Positions 1 to 8,397 of a stretch of DNA of 64,000 nt are shown piece by piece. Origin of the DNA: an uncultured Marinoscillum sp. (GTDB lineage: Bacteria > Bacteroidota > Bacteroidia > Cytophagales > MED-G16); the NCBI GenBank assembly GCA_902523065.1, contig CABYXZ010000002.1, forward strand, positions 186,001-250,000, read 5' to 3'. Within the stretch, counting starts at the first letter, position 1; every line of letters begins with the position of its first letter. Below the pieces are notes generated by a model. It was not told the DNA's origin. It did no database searches and saw only the letters and a list, made by a program, of their open reading frames with translations. A program made the translations under genes and the position numbers.

Positions 1-897
1 TGTGAGGATAGGATCCTGATCAACTGTTTGAGGTATAACAGTTCTTCTGTCTATTGGTACCTCTCTCATCCCATTGTCAAAACCTAACCAGTCCGTTTCA
101 CTCCCGTCATAATATGGAAAGTTATCTTTAAAGTGCATTGACGGATTATAAGTTCCACTAAAAGAAATATTAAATTCTTTCTCCTCTGGGAAATCTTTTG
201 TTTCAATATTAACTATGCCTCCTGTAAAGTCAGCTGGTAAGTCAGCACTTGATGATTTTAGTATAACAATATTTTTTATGATATTTGTTGGAAAAATATC
301 CATTTGAAGGGTATTCCTGTCAGGGTCTAGTCCAGGAATGTCTAATCCATTTAAAATTGTTTTTGTGTACCTATCCCCTAAGCCTCTTACAAATACATAT
401 TTTCCTCCTTGAATAGAAACACCGGGAACTCTTTTTATAGCTGCTGCTGCATCACTGTCTCCAATTTTTTTAAAATTTTCTGCAGTTATTCCATCTAGAA
501 GGTTTGGAGATTTTCTCTGTACGGAAAGGAGTGCTGATTCACTATCAGCAATTACTGCAGCGGTAACCACTACATCTTCAAGTAGTTCGGACTCATATTC
601 AAGGCTTACTGAAAGAGGGTAAATAGCTCCTTCACTTACAGTAACATCAGTAACTACTATAATTTCATACCCAACGTAAGAGAATTCAATAGAATAATTT
701 CCAGGCTGTACCTCCAAGTTATAGTTTCCCTCAAAGTCAGTTGTTGTTCCAGTCCCTAGTTCTTTGACAATTATATTTGCAAAAGGCAAACCTTCCTGAG
801 ATGATTTATCTTTTAATGTCCCCCTGATAATTCCATTTTGACTTAATGATAATTCGGGTATAAAGAATAATATTATTAATGTAATAATTCTTACCAT
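1..897 (-). CDS. TonB-dependent receptor, N-terminal part (gene runs off the window)
   Basis: This outer-membrane receptor would import a ligand with energy from TonB/ExbBD; the ligand cannot be told from this fragment. Reading the minus strand from the ATG at 897 gives a signal peptide (MVRIITLIILFFIPELSLS, then Q), a CarboxypepD_reg-type beta-sandwich (GTLKDKSSQEGLPFANIIV ... DFEGNYNLEVQPGNYSI) and a plug domain (AAAAIKRVPGVSIQGG, FVRGLGDRYTKTILNGLDIP, DFTGGIVNIETK). The frame stays open to base 1, so the beta-barrel lies outside. It is downstream of the lipoprotein gene at 979-2523, separated by a hairpin. No SusD partner is visible on this side; the upstream lipoprotein is not SusD-like. 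Identification as a TonB receptor is firm. Confidence 0.93.
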   Translation of the reverse strand, partial: MVRIITLIILFFIPELSLSQNGIIRGTLKDKSSQEGLPFANIIVKELGTGTTTDFEGNYNLEVQPGNYSIEFSYVGYEIIVVTDVTVSEGAIYPLSVSLEYESELLEDVVVTAAVIADSESALLSVQRKSPNLLDGITAENFKKIGDSDAAAAIKRVPGVSIQGGKYVFVRGLGDRYTKTILNGLDIPGLDPDRNTLQMDIFPTNIIKNIVILKSSSADLPADFTGGIVNIETKDFPEEKEFNISFSGTYNPSMHFKDNFPYYDGSETDWLGFDNGMREVPIDRRTVIPQTVDQDPILT

Positions 898-920
898 AAA
901 AATATTTAGGCTAAAATAAA

Positions 921-946
921 AATAGCCCGGATAAATCCGGGCTATT
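921..946 (-). terminator. Intrinsic terminator or attenuator between lipoprotein and receptor genes
   Basis: A perfect 11-bp inverted repeat (AATAGCCCGGA / TCCGGGCTATT) with a 4-nt loop is followed, on the minus strand, by a T-rich run (TTTTTATTTT, 920-911). It is the most GC-rich stem I noticed in an intergenic region here. It sits after the stop of the lipoprotein gene and 24 bases before the receptor ATG. It therefore either ends the lipoprotein transcript or acts as a leaky attenuator that lowers receptor expression relative to the lipoprotein. Confidence 0.85.
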
Positions 947-978
947 ACTATATTAACTATTTGTTATTAAATTTTTAA

Positions 979-2523
979 TTAATATAAACCATTTGCTTTT
1001 GACCATGTCCAATCAAATCCAGCTAAGGTAGCACCAACAGTCTGACTTCCAGCAGTTACAACTGTTACGGCAGCACTTCCTGATGGATTGTTGATCATTG
1101 TTCTTGTACCACTAATTTCAGGCATGATATTTAAAACATCTGAGTCTGCAGCATTTAAAGCTATTTCCCAACTCTCAAATGATAGCGTACCAGCTGCATA
1201 AGTTGCATCTGAACCAGAACTTAATGACACATCTCCGTCACCTGCTGGTGGGAAGTTGTATGCATATACATTTTTGTTTGCTCCTAAAGCAGACTTTCTG
1301 TAGTCAGCAATTTCACTTTTTGCAGTACCACCATTACCAATAAGGGTGATTCCATCTAAGGTAAATCCTGCTTCCATAGAACCCTCAGGACCGTCAATTT
1401 CAAGGGCATGATCAGAACCAGGTCCCTGTAGAGAAACACTGTTAGTAACTGAACCAGAGTATGATTGATCAATATCAATTCCATCGTCATCGTGGAAAGC
1501 AGTCATGCAATAATCACAATCTACTGAACCACCAAAGAATTCAATACCGTCATCTTTGTTAGCAACAACCTCTATGTAAGAAATTGAAGTACCAGATCCT
1601 ACACCTCCTAGGGTTAGGCCATTGATTTCATTACCCTCACCGAGTAGTGATCCACCGTGTCTAATTGAAATGTATTTAAGTGTTCCGGAATTGTCCGCGT
1701 CATCGCTTCCACCGTATGAACCAAATGTTAAGTCAGCAGGGACACCTTCAATTTGTGCGCTTACTACGTCAACTCCGTCGTCATCAGATGCTGAGATTTT
1801 AGCTTTTCCTAATACAATTAATCCACCCCAAAGTCCTGAATCATCAGTTGTTAGGTTAGTACCTGAAGTTGATCCTAGCTCGATATTATCTGTTGTTGAT
1901 GTGAAAACTATAGGCGCAGAAGCTGTTCCTACAGCATTTATTTTTCCACCCATGCCAACAATTAGTGCAGAGGATAGAGATCCAGTACCTGGTGAACCCT
2001 TTATTATAGTACCAGCCTCGATAGTTAAAGTAACACCGTCAGCAACATAAACTTTGTTATTTAGAATATGGAATCTGTCAGCTGTCCAAGTCTCATCAGA
2101 ATCAATTACACCACTGTGCTGAACTGGTGCAGGAGCTGTTGGCTCTGCAGTTACGTTAATTACAGCAGTTTGTGAAGAAGATTTTCCTTGGGCATCAGTT
2201 ACTGTTAAAATTAATGATGCAGCCCCAGCAGTTGAACCTGCAGTGAATGTAGCAATTACATCCCCACTAGTTGCACCTGCAGCAGGAGCAGATTTCTCAA
2301 CAGCAGTACCGCCAGTAGCAGACCAAGCTGATGAAGCATAACCACCAGGAGCAGATACGCTAAATGTAATGTCCACGGCTGTTCCTGTTTGTGCTGAACT
2401 TACACTGCTTGGAGCAGTTAAAGTAGGAGCATCATACACCGGACTAACAACCGGTTCAGGATCATCTTCACATGCAGTGAATACGAATAATCCTATAAAT
2501 AGTAATCCAAATATTTTTTTCAT
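979..2523 (-). CDS. Exported lipoprotein with Ig-like and beta-helix-like regions
   Basis: The 514-aa product starts with a lipoprotein signal (MKKIFGLLFIGLFVFTAC, lipobox FTAC with Cys18). An acidic linker follows, then an Ig/PKD-like segment (about 35-125, ending SLILTVTDAQGKSSSQTAVINV) and a long Gly/Asp/Ser-rich region with beta-helix-like repeats (VADGVTLTIEAGTIIKG; DDGIEFFGGSVDCDYC; HDDDGIDIDQS). The Asp-rich turns could bind calcium (inference). It lies directly upstream of a TonB-dependent receptor, so a surface partner or ligand-capture role is plausible, but no function is assigned. Base composition is visibly less AT-rich, and Ala/Thr/Gly-richer, than its neighbours, consistent with high expression. 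Domain names are by pattern, not by search. Confidence 0.8.
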   Translation of the reverse strand: MKKIFGLLFIGLFVFTACEDDPEPVVSPVYDAPTLTAPSSVSSAQTGTAVDITFSVSAPGGYASSAWSATGGTAVEKSAPAAGATSGDVIATFTAGSTAGAASLILTVTDAQGKSSSQTAVINVTAEPTAPAPVQHSGVIDSDETWTADRFHILNNKVYVADGVTLTIEAGTIIKGSPGTGSLSSALIVGMGGKINAVGTASAPIVFTSTTDNIELGSTSGTNLTTDDSGLWGGLIVLGKAKISASDDDGVDVVSAQIEGVPADLTFGSYGGSDDADNSGTLKYISIRHGGSLLGEGNEINGLTLGGVGSGTSISYIEVVANKDDGIEFFGGSVDCDYCMTAFHDDDGIDIDQSYSGSVTNSVSLQGPGSDHALEIDGPEGSMEAGFTLDGITLIGNGGTAKSEIADYRKSALGANKNVYAYNFPPAGDGDVSLSSGSDATYAAGTLSFESWEIALNAADSDVLNIMPEISGTRTMINNPSGSAAVTVVTAGSQTVGATLAGFDWTWSKANGLY

Positions 2524-2608
2524 ATAATTATATTTAATTTTTATTATTTTAATTGTTAAATAAACTGGTTAAAAGTAGAATTGTCTTGTAATTGACAGAT
2601 TATGAATA

Positions 2609-2627
2609 TTTTAACAAAATGTTAAAA
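2609..2627. promoter_or_regulatory. Palindrome in the divergent lipoprotein/kinase intergenic region
   Basis: TTTTAACA and TGTTAAAA form perfect 8-bp arms around an AAA spacer. It lies in the 226-bp gap (2524-2749) between two divergent genes, about 86 bases upstream of the lipoprotein ATG. The shape suits a dimeric-regulator operator. I see no convincing TAnnTTTG promoter and nothing else in this gap. AT-rich sequence makes such palindromes fairly likely by chance. Confidence 0.35.
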
Positions 2628-2749
2628 ATTTATTTCCCTTACTTTAACTTATAATTAATGAATTGTTAATTAGATCAGATTAATAAAATTCAAAAAATTT
2701 TTGCTTAAAAGAATTTCGATTTAATTATTCAAAAAAGTAAATTTATTTA

Positions 2750-3850
2750 ATGAATAACTCAAAGGCAGTCTCTGTATTATTTGGTCTAATAGTAGGTATA
2801 ATATCAACATCAACAGCTCTTCTACTTGGAGTAACTGAAGGCGTTAACCTCTTGACAGCAGCAATAATATCCTTTTCATCTTCTACACTGCTTTTTGCTA
2901 TAATTACTGAAAATCTGTTTGATAAGAAAATAAACGAAATTTACCGCTCTTTCGAAAAAATAAGGAACAAAGATTTTGAAACAGTAGAATCGGACACAAG
3001 TCTTTTGAGAGAAATTAATCCTCTCAAAGGTATTAACCAAGAAATATATAGTTACGCAAGTTTAAAGCAACTTGAAATTGACGAGCTTGAGAGACTGGAG
3101 ACTTTTAGAAGAGAGTTTTTACAGGATGTCTCTCATGAGCTGAAAACACCTCTATTTTCAGCTCAAGGATTTGTACATACATTATTAGATAATATTAATG
3201 CAGATAAGGAAATAAGAGAAAAGTTTTTAAAAAAAGCAGCAAAAAGTCTTGACTACTTAGATCTTCTTGTTAGAGATTTACTTACAATATCACAAATAGA
3301 ATCGGGTGAGATTAAAATGAAAATGGAGGCTTTCGATATTATACCATTAATTGAGGAAACCGTTGAACAGATAGAGCCTATTGCCTTATCTAAGAAAATT
3401 GATGTCACTGTTATCAGTAAACATTGGAAGTCTGTTATTGTGTTAGCTGACTATTACAGAATATTTCAGGTCCTTAAAAATTTATTAAGTAATGCAATTA
3501 AATATTCGAAGGATAATTCAACTATTGAAATTCAGATTGAAAAAAGAAAAAAGGTTGTTAACCTTAGTGTCGTAGATTCCGGTATAGGAATCCCAAAAAA
3601 CGATAGGAAGAGAATATTTGAGAGATTCTATAGAATCGATAAGAGTAGATCTAAGAAGAAAGGAGGAACTGGTTTAGGTTTAGCAATTGTAAAACATATT
3701 ATCGAGGGACATAAAACAAAAATTAAATTAAAATCTAAAATAAATCATGGTTCTAGATTCTCATTTAATCTAAAGCTTGCTCCAAATAAAAAAAGGAAGA
3801 AGAAATCATTGAGGAAAATACTTAAAAAACAAGAAGTTGCCCCCCTGTAA
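2750..3850 (+). CDS. Membrane sensor histidine kinase (PhoR-like)
   Basis: This is a 366-aa two-component sensor kinase. Two close transmembrane segments (about 7-27 and 33-53) leave almost no extracytoplasmic sensor. A short linker leads to the HisKA domain with the phosphoacceptor motif FLQDVSHELKTP (His about 128). The HATPase domain follows with N box (LKNLLSNAIKYS), G1 box (VVDSGIGIP), F box (IFERFYRIDKSRS) and G2 box (GGTGLGLAIVKH). The tail is very Lys/Arg-rich. The architecture resembles PhoR of Bacteroidota, but no response regulator lies beside it, so the partner and signal are unknown. It is divergent from the lipoprotein gene and upstream of the ribosomal-protein operon. Confidence 0.9.
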   Translation: MNNSKAVSVLFGLIVGIISTSTALLLGVTEGVNLLTAAIISFSSSTLLFAIITENLFDKKINEIYRSFEKIRNKDFETVESDTSLLREINPLKGINQEIYSYASLKQLEIDELERLETFRREFLQDVSHELKTPLFSAQGFVHTLLDNINADKEIREKFLKKAAKSLDYLDLLVRDLLTISQIESGEIKMKMEAFDIIPLIEETVEQIEPIALSKKIDVTVISKHWKSVIVLADYYRIFQVLKNLLSNAIKYSKDNSTIEIQIEKRKKVVNLSVVDSGIGIPKNDRKRIFERFYRIDKSRSKKKGGTGLGLAIVKHIIEGHKTKIKLKSKINHGSRFSFNLKLAPNKKRKKKSLRKILKKQEVAPL

Positions 3851-3866
3851 TATTTACTAGCTAAAT

Positions 3867-3898
3867 ATTGTTTTTATTTATTAATAAATCTATTTTTG
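3867..3898 (+). promoter_or_regulatory. Bacteroidota-type promoter of the rplM operon
   Basis: A -33 element TTG (3868-3870), a 20-nt spacer and a -7 element TATTTTTG (3891-3898) match the Bacteroidota primary-sigma consensus TTG-N17-23-TAnnTTTG exactly. The predicted transcription start is near 3904, only about a dozen bases before the rplM ATG at 3916. The leader is therefore very short and has no room for a Shine-Dalgarno sequence. Confidence 0.8.
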
Positions 3899-3915
3899 CT
3901 CACTTTTAAAAGCTT

Positions 3916-4362
3916 ATGGATTCAAAAAGTTTTAAGACATCTTATCTAAATAAAGAATCGATCGTTAAGAATTGGTTCGTTGCAAATGCTGATGGTAAGA
4001 CCTTAGGTAGGTTTTCTTCAGAAGTTGCTAAGATCCTTAGAGGAAAACATAAGGCTTCATATACACCTCACATGGATTGTGGTGATTATGTGATAGTTAT
4101 TAACTCTGATAACATAAAGCTAACCGGAAACAAGTGGAGAGATAAAAAATATGTCTCTCATAGTGGATACCCTGGTGGTCAAAAAATCATTAACCCATTA
4201 GACCTCAAGGAAAAAAAATCATCAAAGTTTATTGTTGAAAAGGCGGTTAGGGGAATGTTACCTAAAAATAGACTTGGTAGACAACTATTTAGAAACCTAT
4301 TCGTGTATGAAGACTCAAAACATCCGCACGATGGTCAGAAACCAAAAGAGATAAAGATATAG
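3916..4362 (+). CDS. rplM: 50S ribosomal protein L13
   Basis: The 148-aa product is L13, an early-assembling large-subunit protein. The family core is clear: WFVANADGKTLGRFSSEVAKILRGKHK, then the DYVIVINSDNIKLTGNKW strand, YVSHSGYPGG, and AVRGMLPKNRLGRQLFRNLFVYEDSKHPH. Length is normal for Bacteroidota. It opens the rplM-rpsI-rpsB-tsf operon; rpsI begins 1 base after its stop. The start at 3916 is favoured because the promoter -7 box ends 17 bases upstream. The N-terminus has a short extra stretch (MDSKSFKTSYLNKESIVK) before the conserved block, common in this phylum. Confidence 0.98.
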   Translation: MDSKSFKTSYLNKESIVKNWFVANADGKTLGRFSSEVAKILRGKHKASYTPHMDCGDYVIVINSDNIKLTGNKWRDKKYVSHSGYPGGQKIINPLDLKEKKSSKFIVEKAVRGMLPKNRLGRQLFRNLFVYEDSKHPHDGQKPKEIKI

Positions 4363-4363
4363 T

Positions 4364-4750
4364 ATGGAATATATAAGATCAGTAGGTAGAAGAAAGACGT
4401 CTGTAGCAAGACTTTACATGAAACCAGGTAAAGGCTCTTTCAAAATAAATAACTCTGATCTTGATAAATACTTTTCTTCTGAACTGTTGAGGCTAATAGT
4501 GGAGCAGCCACTAAAATCGGTTGATGCATCTGGTAAGTTCGATTTCAAGGTTAACATACACGGTGGTGGGCTGAAGGGTCAGGCAGAGGCAATTAGATTA
4601 GCAGTGTCAAGAGCTTTAGTCAAAAATGATGAAGAAAACAGACCTGTTTTAAAGAAAGAGGGTTTTCTAACCAGAGATCCAAGGATGGTTGAACGTAAAA
4701 AATATGGAAGAAGAAAAGCGAGAAGAGCATTCCAGTGGGTTAAGAGATAA
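4364..4750 (+). CDS. rpsI: 30S ribosomal protein S9
   Basis: The 128-aa product is S9, whose C-terminal tail reaches the P-site tRNA. Recognition is from SVGRRKTSVARLYMKPGKG at the N-terminus, VNIHGGGLKGQAEAIRLAVSRAL in the centre and the basic tail RKKYGRRKARRAFQWVKR. The tail ends VKR instead of the SKR common in other phyla. It is the second gene of the operon, 1 base after rplM and 3 bases before rpsB, so translational coupling is likely. Confidence 0.98.
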   Translation: MEYIRSVGRRKTSVARLYMKPGKGSFKINNSDLDKYFSSELLRLIVEQPLKSVDASGKFDFKVNIHGGGLKGQAEAIRLAVSRALVKNDEENRPVLKKEGFLTRDPRMVERKKYGRRKARRAFQWVKR

Positions 4751-4753
4751 AAT

Positions 4754-5551
4754 ATGAAAAAACTAGAACATAAAGATTTATTGAAGGCTGGTGTTCACTT
4801 TGGTCACCTGACTAGAAAGTGGAATCCTAAAATGGCTGAGTACATTTTCATGGAAAATAATGGTATCCACATCATAGATTTACATAAAACTATTGACTGT
4901 GCTTACACCGCAGCAGCTTCTCTTCAAAATATTGCCAAGTCTGGTAGGAAGATTATGTTTGTTGCTACAAAAAAACAAGCTAAGACATATGTCTCTGAGA
5001 AAGCTAAGCAACTAAAGATGCCTTACGTGACTGAAAGATGGTTAGGTGGTATGCTCACAAACTTCTCGACAATCAGAAAGTCATTAAAAAAATTATCAAG
5101 TATTGAAAACTTAGAAAGTCAAGACACCTACACATCAGATTTTTCTAAGAAAGAGAGACTGATGATTTCAAGGGATAAAGAGAAGCTCGAGAGGGCACTA
5201 GGTGGTATATCTAGCCTCAATCGTATTCCTGCAGCACTTTTTGTGGTTGATATTAATCACGAAGATATTGCTGTTCAAGAAGCAAAAAAATTAAATATTC
5301 CTATCTATGGAATGGTAGATACAAATTCCGATCCTAACATGATAGATTTTGAGATTCCATCTAATGATGATTCTTTTACCTCAGTTTCAATCATAATGGA
5401 TTATATAAGTGAAGCCATAGCAGAGGGTCTCAAAGAGAGAGAAAAAATAAAAGAAGAGTTAAGAATTAAACAAGAGAAAGAGGCATCGGAAAAGGAGGCA
5501 AAGGAGAAGAAGGAGATGGAGAAGAAGGTTAAAGAATCAAAAAAAGCATAA
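4754..5551 (+). CDS. rpsB: 30S ribosomal protein S2
   Basis: The 265-aa product is S2. Conserved blocks include LLKAGVHFGHLTRKWNPKM near the N-terminus, FVATKKQAKTYVSEKAKQL, VTERWLGGMLTNFSTI, RIPAALFVVDINHEDIAVQEAKKLNIPIYGMVDTNSDP, and the final helix ISEAIAEGL. About 40 C-terminal residues (from ~226) form a Lys/Glu-rich tail, probably a flexible charged helix and common in Bacteroidota S2. It is followed after 15 bases by tsf, the usual bacterial order. Confidence 0.98.
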   Translation: MKKLEHKDLLKAGVHFGHLTRKWNPKMAEYIFMENNGIHIIDLHKTIDCAYTAAASLQNIAKSGRKIMFVATKKQAKTYVSEKAKQLKMPYVTERWLGGMLTNFSTIRKSLKKLSSIENLESQDTYTSDFSKKERLMISRDKEKLERALGGISSLNRIPAALFVVDINHEDIAVQEAKKLNIPIYGMVDTNSDPNMIDFEIPSNDDSFTSVSIIMDYISEAIAEGLKEREKIKEELRIKQEKEASEKEAKEKKEMEKKVKESKKA

Positions 5552-5566
5552 ACTAAATTTGAAGTT

Positions 5567-6403
5567 ATGTCAGTTACAATTTCAGCTAAAGAAGTTAATG
5601 AATTAAGGCAAAAAACAGGTTCAGGTATGATGGACTGTAAGAAAGCACTTGTTGAGTCAGGTGGTGATTTTGATAAAGCTATTGATATTCTAAGGAAAAA
5701 AGGCCAGAAAGTATCTGAGGCCAGATCTGGTAGAGAGACTTCTGAGGGAATAGTCTTATACAAGCTAAGTTCATCAGAAGATAAGGCTTCTATGCTCTCG
5801 TTTACTTGTGAGACAGATTTCGTCGCTAAAAACGAAGAATTTGTTGATTTAGGAAACCAAATACTCGACCATTCATTCTCAAATAACTTAAGTAACATTG
5901 AAGATGTTTTAAATGCTGATATCGATGGACTTTCTGTCGCTCAACACATAACAAATCTTGTTGGTAAAATAGGAGAAAAAATAGAGATTAGTGACTATAA
6001 GTCTATCTCTGGGGAAAAAATTGTTCCCTATATTCATGCCGGTAGTAAACTTGGTGTTCTCGTATCATTATCGGGTACTGATTCAGTTGACTACGTTAGT
6101 GCTGGTAAAGACATCGGAATGCAAATTGCTGCAATGAATCCAATTTCTTTAAATAGTGACGGAGTTGACCAATCAGTTATCGACAAGGAAATTGAGATTG
6201 GTAAAGAGCAAGCAATAAAAGAGGGAAAACCTGAAAATATTGTTGAAAAAATTGCTCAGGGTAAACTTCAAAAGTTTTTCAAAGAAAATACTTTACTTAG
6301 CCAGAGTTTTGTCAAAGACAGCTCTCTATCAGTAGAAAAGTATATCTCATCATATTCTTCAGATCTTAAAGTTGAAAGTTTTCTTAGAATTTCAATTGGA
6401 TAG
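5567..6403 (+). CDS. tsf: Elongation factor Ts
   Basis: EF-Ts catalyses GDP release from EF-Tu. The 278-aa protein starts with a UBA-like domain (ISAKEVNELRQKTGSGMMDCKKALVESGGDFDKAIDILRKKG, about 5-46). The EF-Tu-contacting TDFVAKNEEF motif is at about 86-95, followed by the two core subdomains with VPYIHAGSKLGVLVSL and IAQGKLQKFFKENTLLSQSFVKD. It is the last gene of the rplM operon. Its stop codon abuts the stop of the convergent aminopeptidase gene with no intergenic base, so no terminator can lie outside the coding regions. Confidence 0.97.
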   Translation: MSVTISAKEVNELRQKTGSGMMDCKKALVESGGDFDKAIDILRKKGQKVSEARSGRETSEGIVLYKLSSSEDKASMLSFTCETDFVAKNEEFVDLGNQILDHSFSNNLSNIEDVLNADIDGLSVAQHITNLVGKIGEKIEISDYKSISGEKIVPYIHAGSKLGVLVSLSGTDSVDYVSAGKDIGMQIAAMNPISLNSDGVDQSVIDKEIEIGKEQAIKEGKPENIVEKIAQGKLQKFFKENTLLSQSFVKDSSLSVEKYISSYSSDLKVESFLRISIG

Positions 6404-7690
6404 TTAGTTCATAATATCCTCTATCTCTTCTGGTTGAATTGGTATTTTCTCCATCAAGTTGATGTTATTATTATTTCCAACTAGTATATCGTCCTCTAAT
6501 CTAACACCCAAACTTTCCTCCTTAATGTATATACCTGGTTCGATTGTAAAAACATTACCTGCTTTGACATCTTCATAAAAATTACCCACATCATGTACAT
6601 CCAAACCAAGATGATGAGATGTTCCGTGCATAAAATATCTTTTGTATGCTGGATTTTTAGGATTTTGATTCTTAATGTCAGTCTTATCAATTAGCTTGAT
6701 GTCAAGTAATTCACTCTCCATGATTTTGGCAATTTCTTTGTGATACTTATCAATAGAAGTACCTGGCCTAAGAATCTTATTTGCTTCATTTTTAACATTT
6801 AAAACAGCATTATATATCTGTAATTGTCTTTTACTAAACTTTCCATTAATAGGAACAGTCCTTGTCATATCGGATCTATAATTTGCATATTCTGATCCAA
6901 CATCCATCAAGACCATTTCTCCATCTTTACATTGCATATTATTGGTGTTATAGTGCAGACAACATGAATTTATCCCTGATGCTATTATAGGTTGGTAGGC
7001 AAAGCCTTTAGATCGATTATTTAAGAATTCATGAGAATATTCAGCCTCAATTTCGTACTCCCAAACACCAGGCTCTATAAAATCTAATACTCTCCTGAAT
7101 CCCATTTCTGTTATATCACAAGCCTTCTGGATTTGGGTTACTTCAATATCATTTTTTACCATTCTCAATTCACTGAGTATAGGGTATGATCTTTTTATAT
7201 TATGAGATGAAAATTTATTTTTAATTTTTTTTATGAACCTATCCTGGGCTGTTTCAACTTTAGTTTTTGATCTTATGTGTTCATTTTTTTCTAGATAGAT
7301 ATCTTTTGTTTGTGCTAAAATTAGGGGCAAAATATTTTCAAACTGATCATTCCAAAGAACAGTTTCGATACCCGATATTTTTGATGCTTCCTCTTTTGTC
7401 AGTTTATTTCCTTCCCAGATAGCTATTTCCTCACTGGTTTCCTTTATAAACAAAATTTCTCTCATTTTCTTATCTGGAAATTGTGGAGCCAAAATAAGGA
7501 AGGTGTCTTCCTGATCTATTCCAGTAAGGTATAAAAGGTTTGTATTCTGAACAAAAGGAAGTAATTCGTCGGCATTCGTTGGTAGCTCATCATTCGATAT
7601 AAAAACAGATGCTGAACCAGAATCAACTTTTTTTATATAATTTTTTCTGTTAGATGTGAATAACGAATTATCAATTCTTTCGTATCTCAT
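6404..7690 (-). CDS. pepP: Xaa-Pro aminopeptidase (aminopeptidase P, M24B)
   Basis: The enzyme removes N-terminal residues preceding proline and uses two divalent metals. The 428-aa protein has an N-terminal AMP_N domain (about 1-140) and a pita-bread M24 domain. Metal ligands are visible in order: the two Asp of LMDVGSEYANYRSDMTRTVP, the His of FMHGTSHHLGLDVHDVG, the Glu of FTIEPGIYI and the Glu of GVRLEDDILV. No signal peptide is seen, so it is cytoplasmic. It converges on tsf with zero gap and is divergent from the O-methyltransferase gene. Length and motifs match PepP rather than the shorter PepQ or methionine aminopeptidase. Confidence 0.93.
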   Translation of the reverse strand: MRYERIDNSLFTSNRKNYIKKVDSGSASVFISNDELPTNADELLPFVQNTNLLYLTGIDQEDTFLILAPQFPDKKMREILFIKETSEEIAIWEGNKLTKEEASKISGIETVLWNDQFENILPLILAQTKDIYLEKNEHIRSKTKVETAQDRFIKKIKNKFSSHNIKRSYPILSELRMVKNDIEVTQIQKACDITEMGFRRVLDFIEPGVWEYEIEAEYSHEFLNNRSKGFAYQPIIASGINSCCLHYNTNNMQCKDGEMVLMDVGSEYANYRSDMTRTVPINGKFSKRQLQIYNAVLNVKNEANKILRPGTSIDKYHKEIAKIMESELLDIKLIDKTDIKNQNPKNPAYKRYFMHGTSHHLGLDVHDVGNFYEDVKAGNVFTIEPGIYIKEESLGVRLEDDILVGNNNNINLMEKIPIQPEEIEDIMN

Positions 7691-7746
7691 TTATATATAT
7701 TTGAGTTAAAGATACATTAATTGTGAATAAATTTTTAATTTGAACA

Positions 7747-8397
7747 ATGGACTTTCTGGATAAAAGAATTGAAGATTATTCTCAAATATTTTCAGATAGA
7801 GAGCCTTCCCTGCTAAAGGAGATTCACGACTATACTCTCCAAAATGTCCCACAACCAAGAATGCTTTCAGGACACCTTCAAGGAAGGTTTTTGAGTATGA
7901 TTTCAAAAATAAAAAGACCAAAAAAAATACTTGAAATAGGCACCTACACCGGTTACTCTGCTTTGTGTATGGCTGAGGGACTAGATGAGAAAGGTGAATT
8001 AATAACAATAGATAGAGATAAATCATTATATGATAAAGTCTCAGAATTTTTTAATAGGTCAGAGTATAAAAATCAAATTATACAGAGACTTGGAAATGCT
8101 TTAGATATTCTATCTGAATTTGATGAAAAATTTGATTTAGTATTTATCGATGCTGATAAAAAAAACTATAAGAACTATTTTAATAAAGTTTTACCTATGG
8201 TCAATCCAGGAGGAATAATTTTAGTAGATAATGTCTTATGGAGTGGAAAAGTTATTGATTTAGAGAAGCACAAGGATGATAAGTTGACTAAAGTTATGGA
8301 TGATTTCAATAGGCATATAGCAAATAATGATCAGGTCACTAAAATGATTTTACCGGTACGGGATGGTATCACTATTATTATAAAAAATGAAAAATAA
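7747..8397 (+). CDS. O-methyltransferase family 3 (CCoAOMT/TrmR-like)
   Basis: This 216-aa SAM-dependent O-methyltransferase has the family hallmarks: KILEIGTYTGYSALCMAEGL (SAM-binding motif I), GELITIDRD (motif II acidic residue), FDLVFIDADKKNYKNYF (metal-binding Asp region) and GGIILVDNVLWSGKVID. The family includes catechol- and caffeoyl-CoA-type enzymes and the tRNA methyltransferase TrmR. The substrate cannot be decided here. Its 3' end overlaps the next gene by 11 bases, so the two are coupled. The methionine at 7747 begins the conserved N-terminal helix. Confidence 0.88.
   Translation: MDFLDKRIEDYSQIFSDREPSLLKEIHDYTLQNVPQPRMLSGHLQGRFLSMISKIKRPKKILEIGTYTGYSALCMAEGLDEKGELITIDRDKSLYDKVSEFFNRSEYKNQIIQRLGNALDILSEFDEKFDLVFIDADKKNYKNYFNKVLPMVNPGGIILVDNVLWSGKVIDLEKHKDDKLTKVMDDFNRHIANNDQVTKMILPVRDGITIIIKNEK

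Noticed and set aside
1622..2050. 142-codon open frame on the plus strand
   Set aside because: It is antisense to the lipoprotein gene, Ser/Pro-rich and low-complexity, as expected from the reverse reading of a less AT-rich coding region; no start context or family resemblance.
5401..5898. 165-codon open frame antisense to rpsB/tsf
   Set aside because: Phe/Ser/Leu-rich translation across two well-defined genes; a mirror of Lys/Glu-rich codons, not a gene.
7706..8026. 106-codon minus-strand frame over the O-methyltransferase start
   Set aside because: Overlaps a clear methyltransferase frame and shows no domain pattern.
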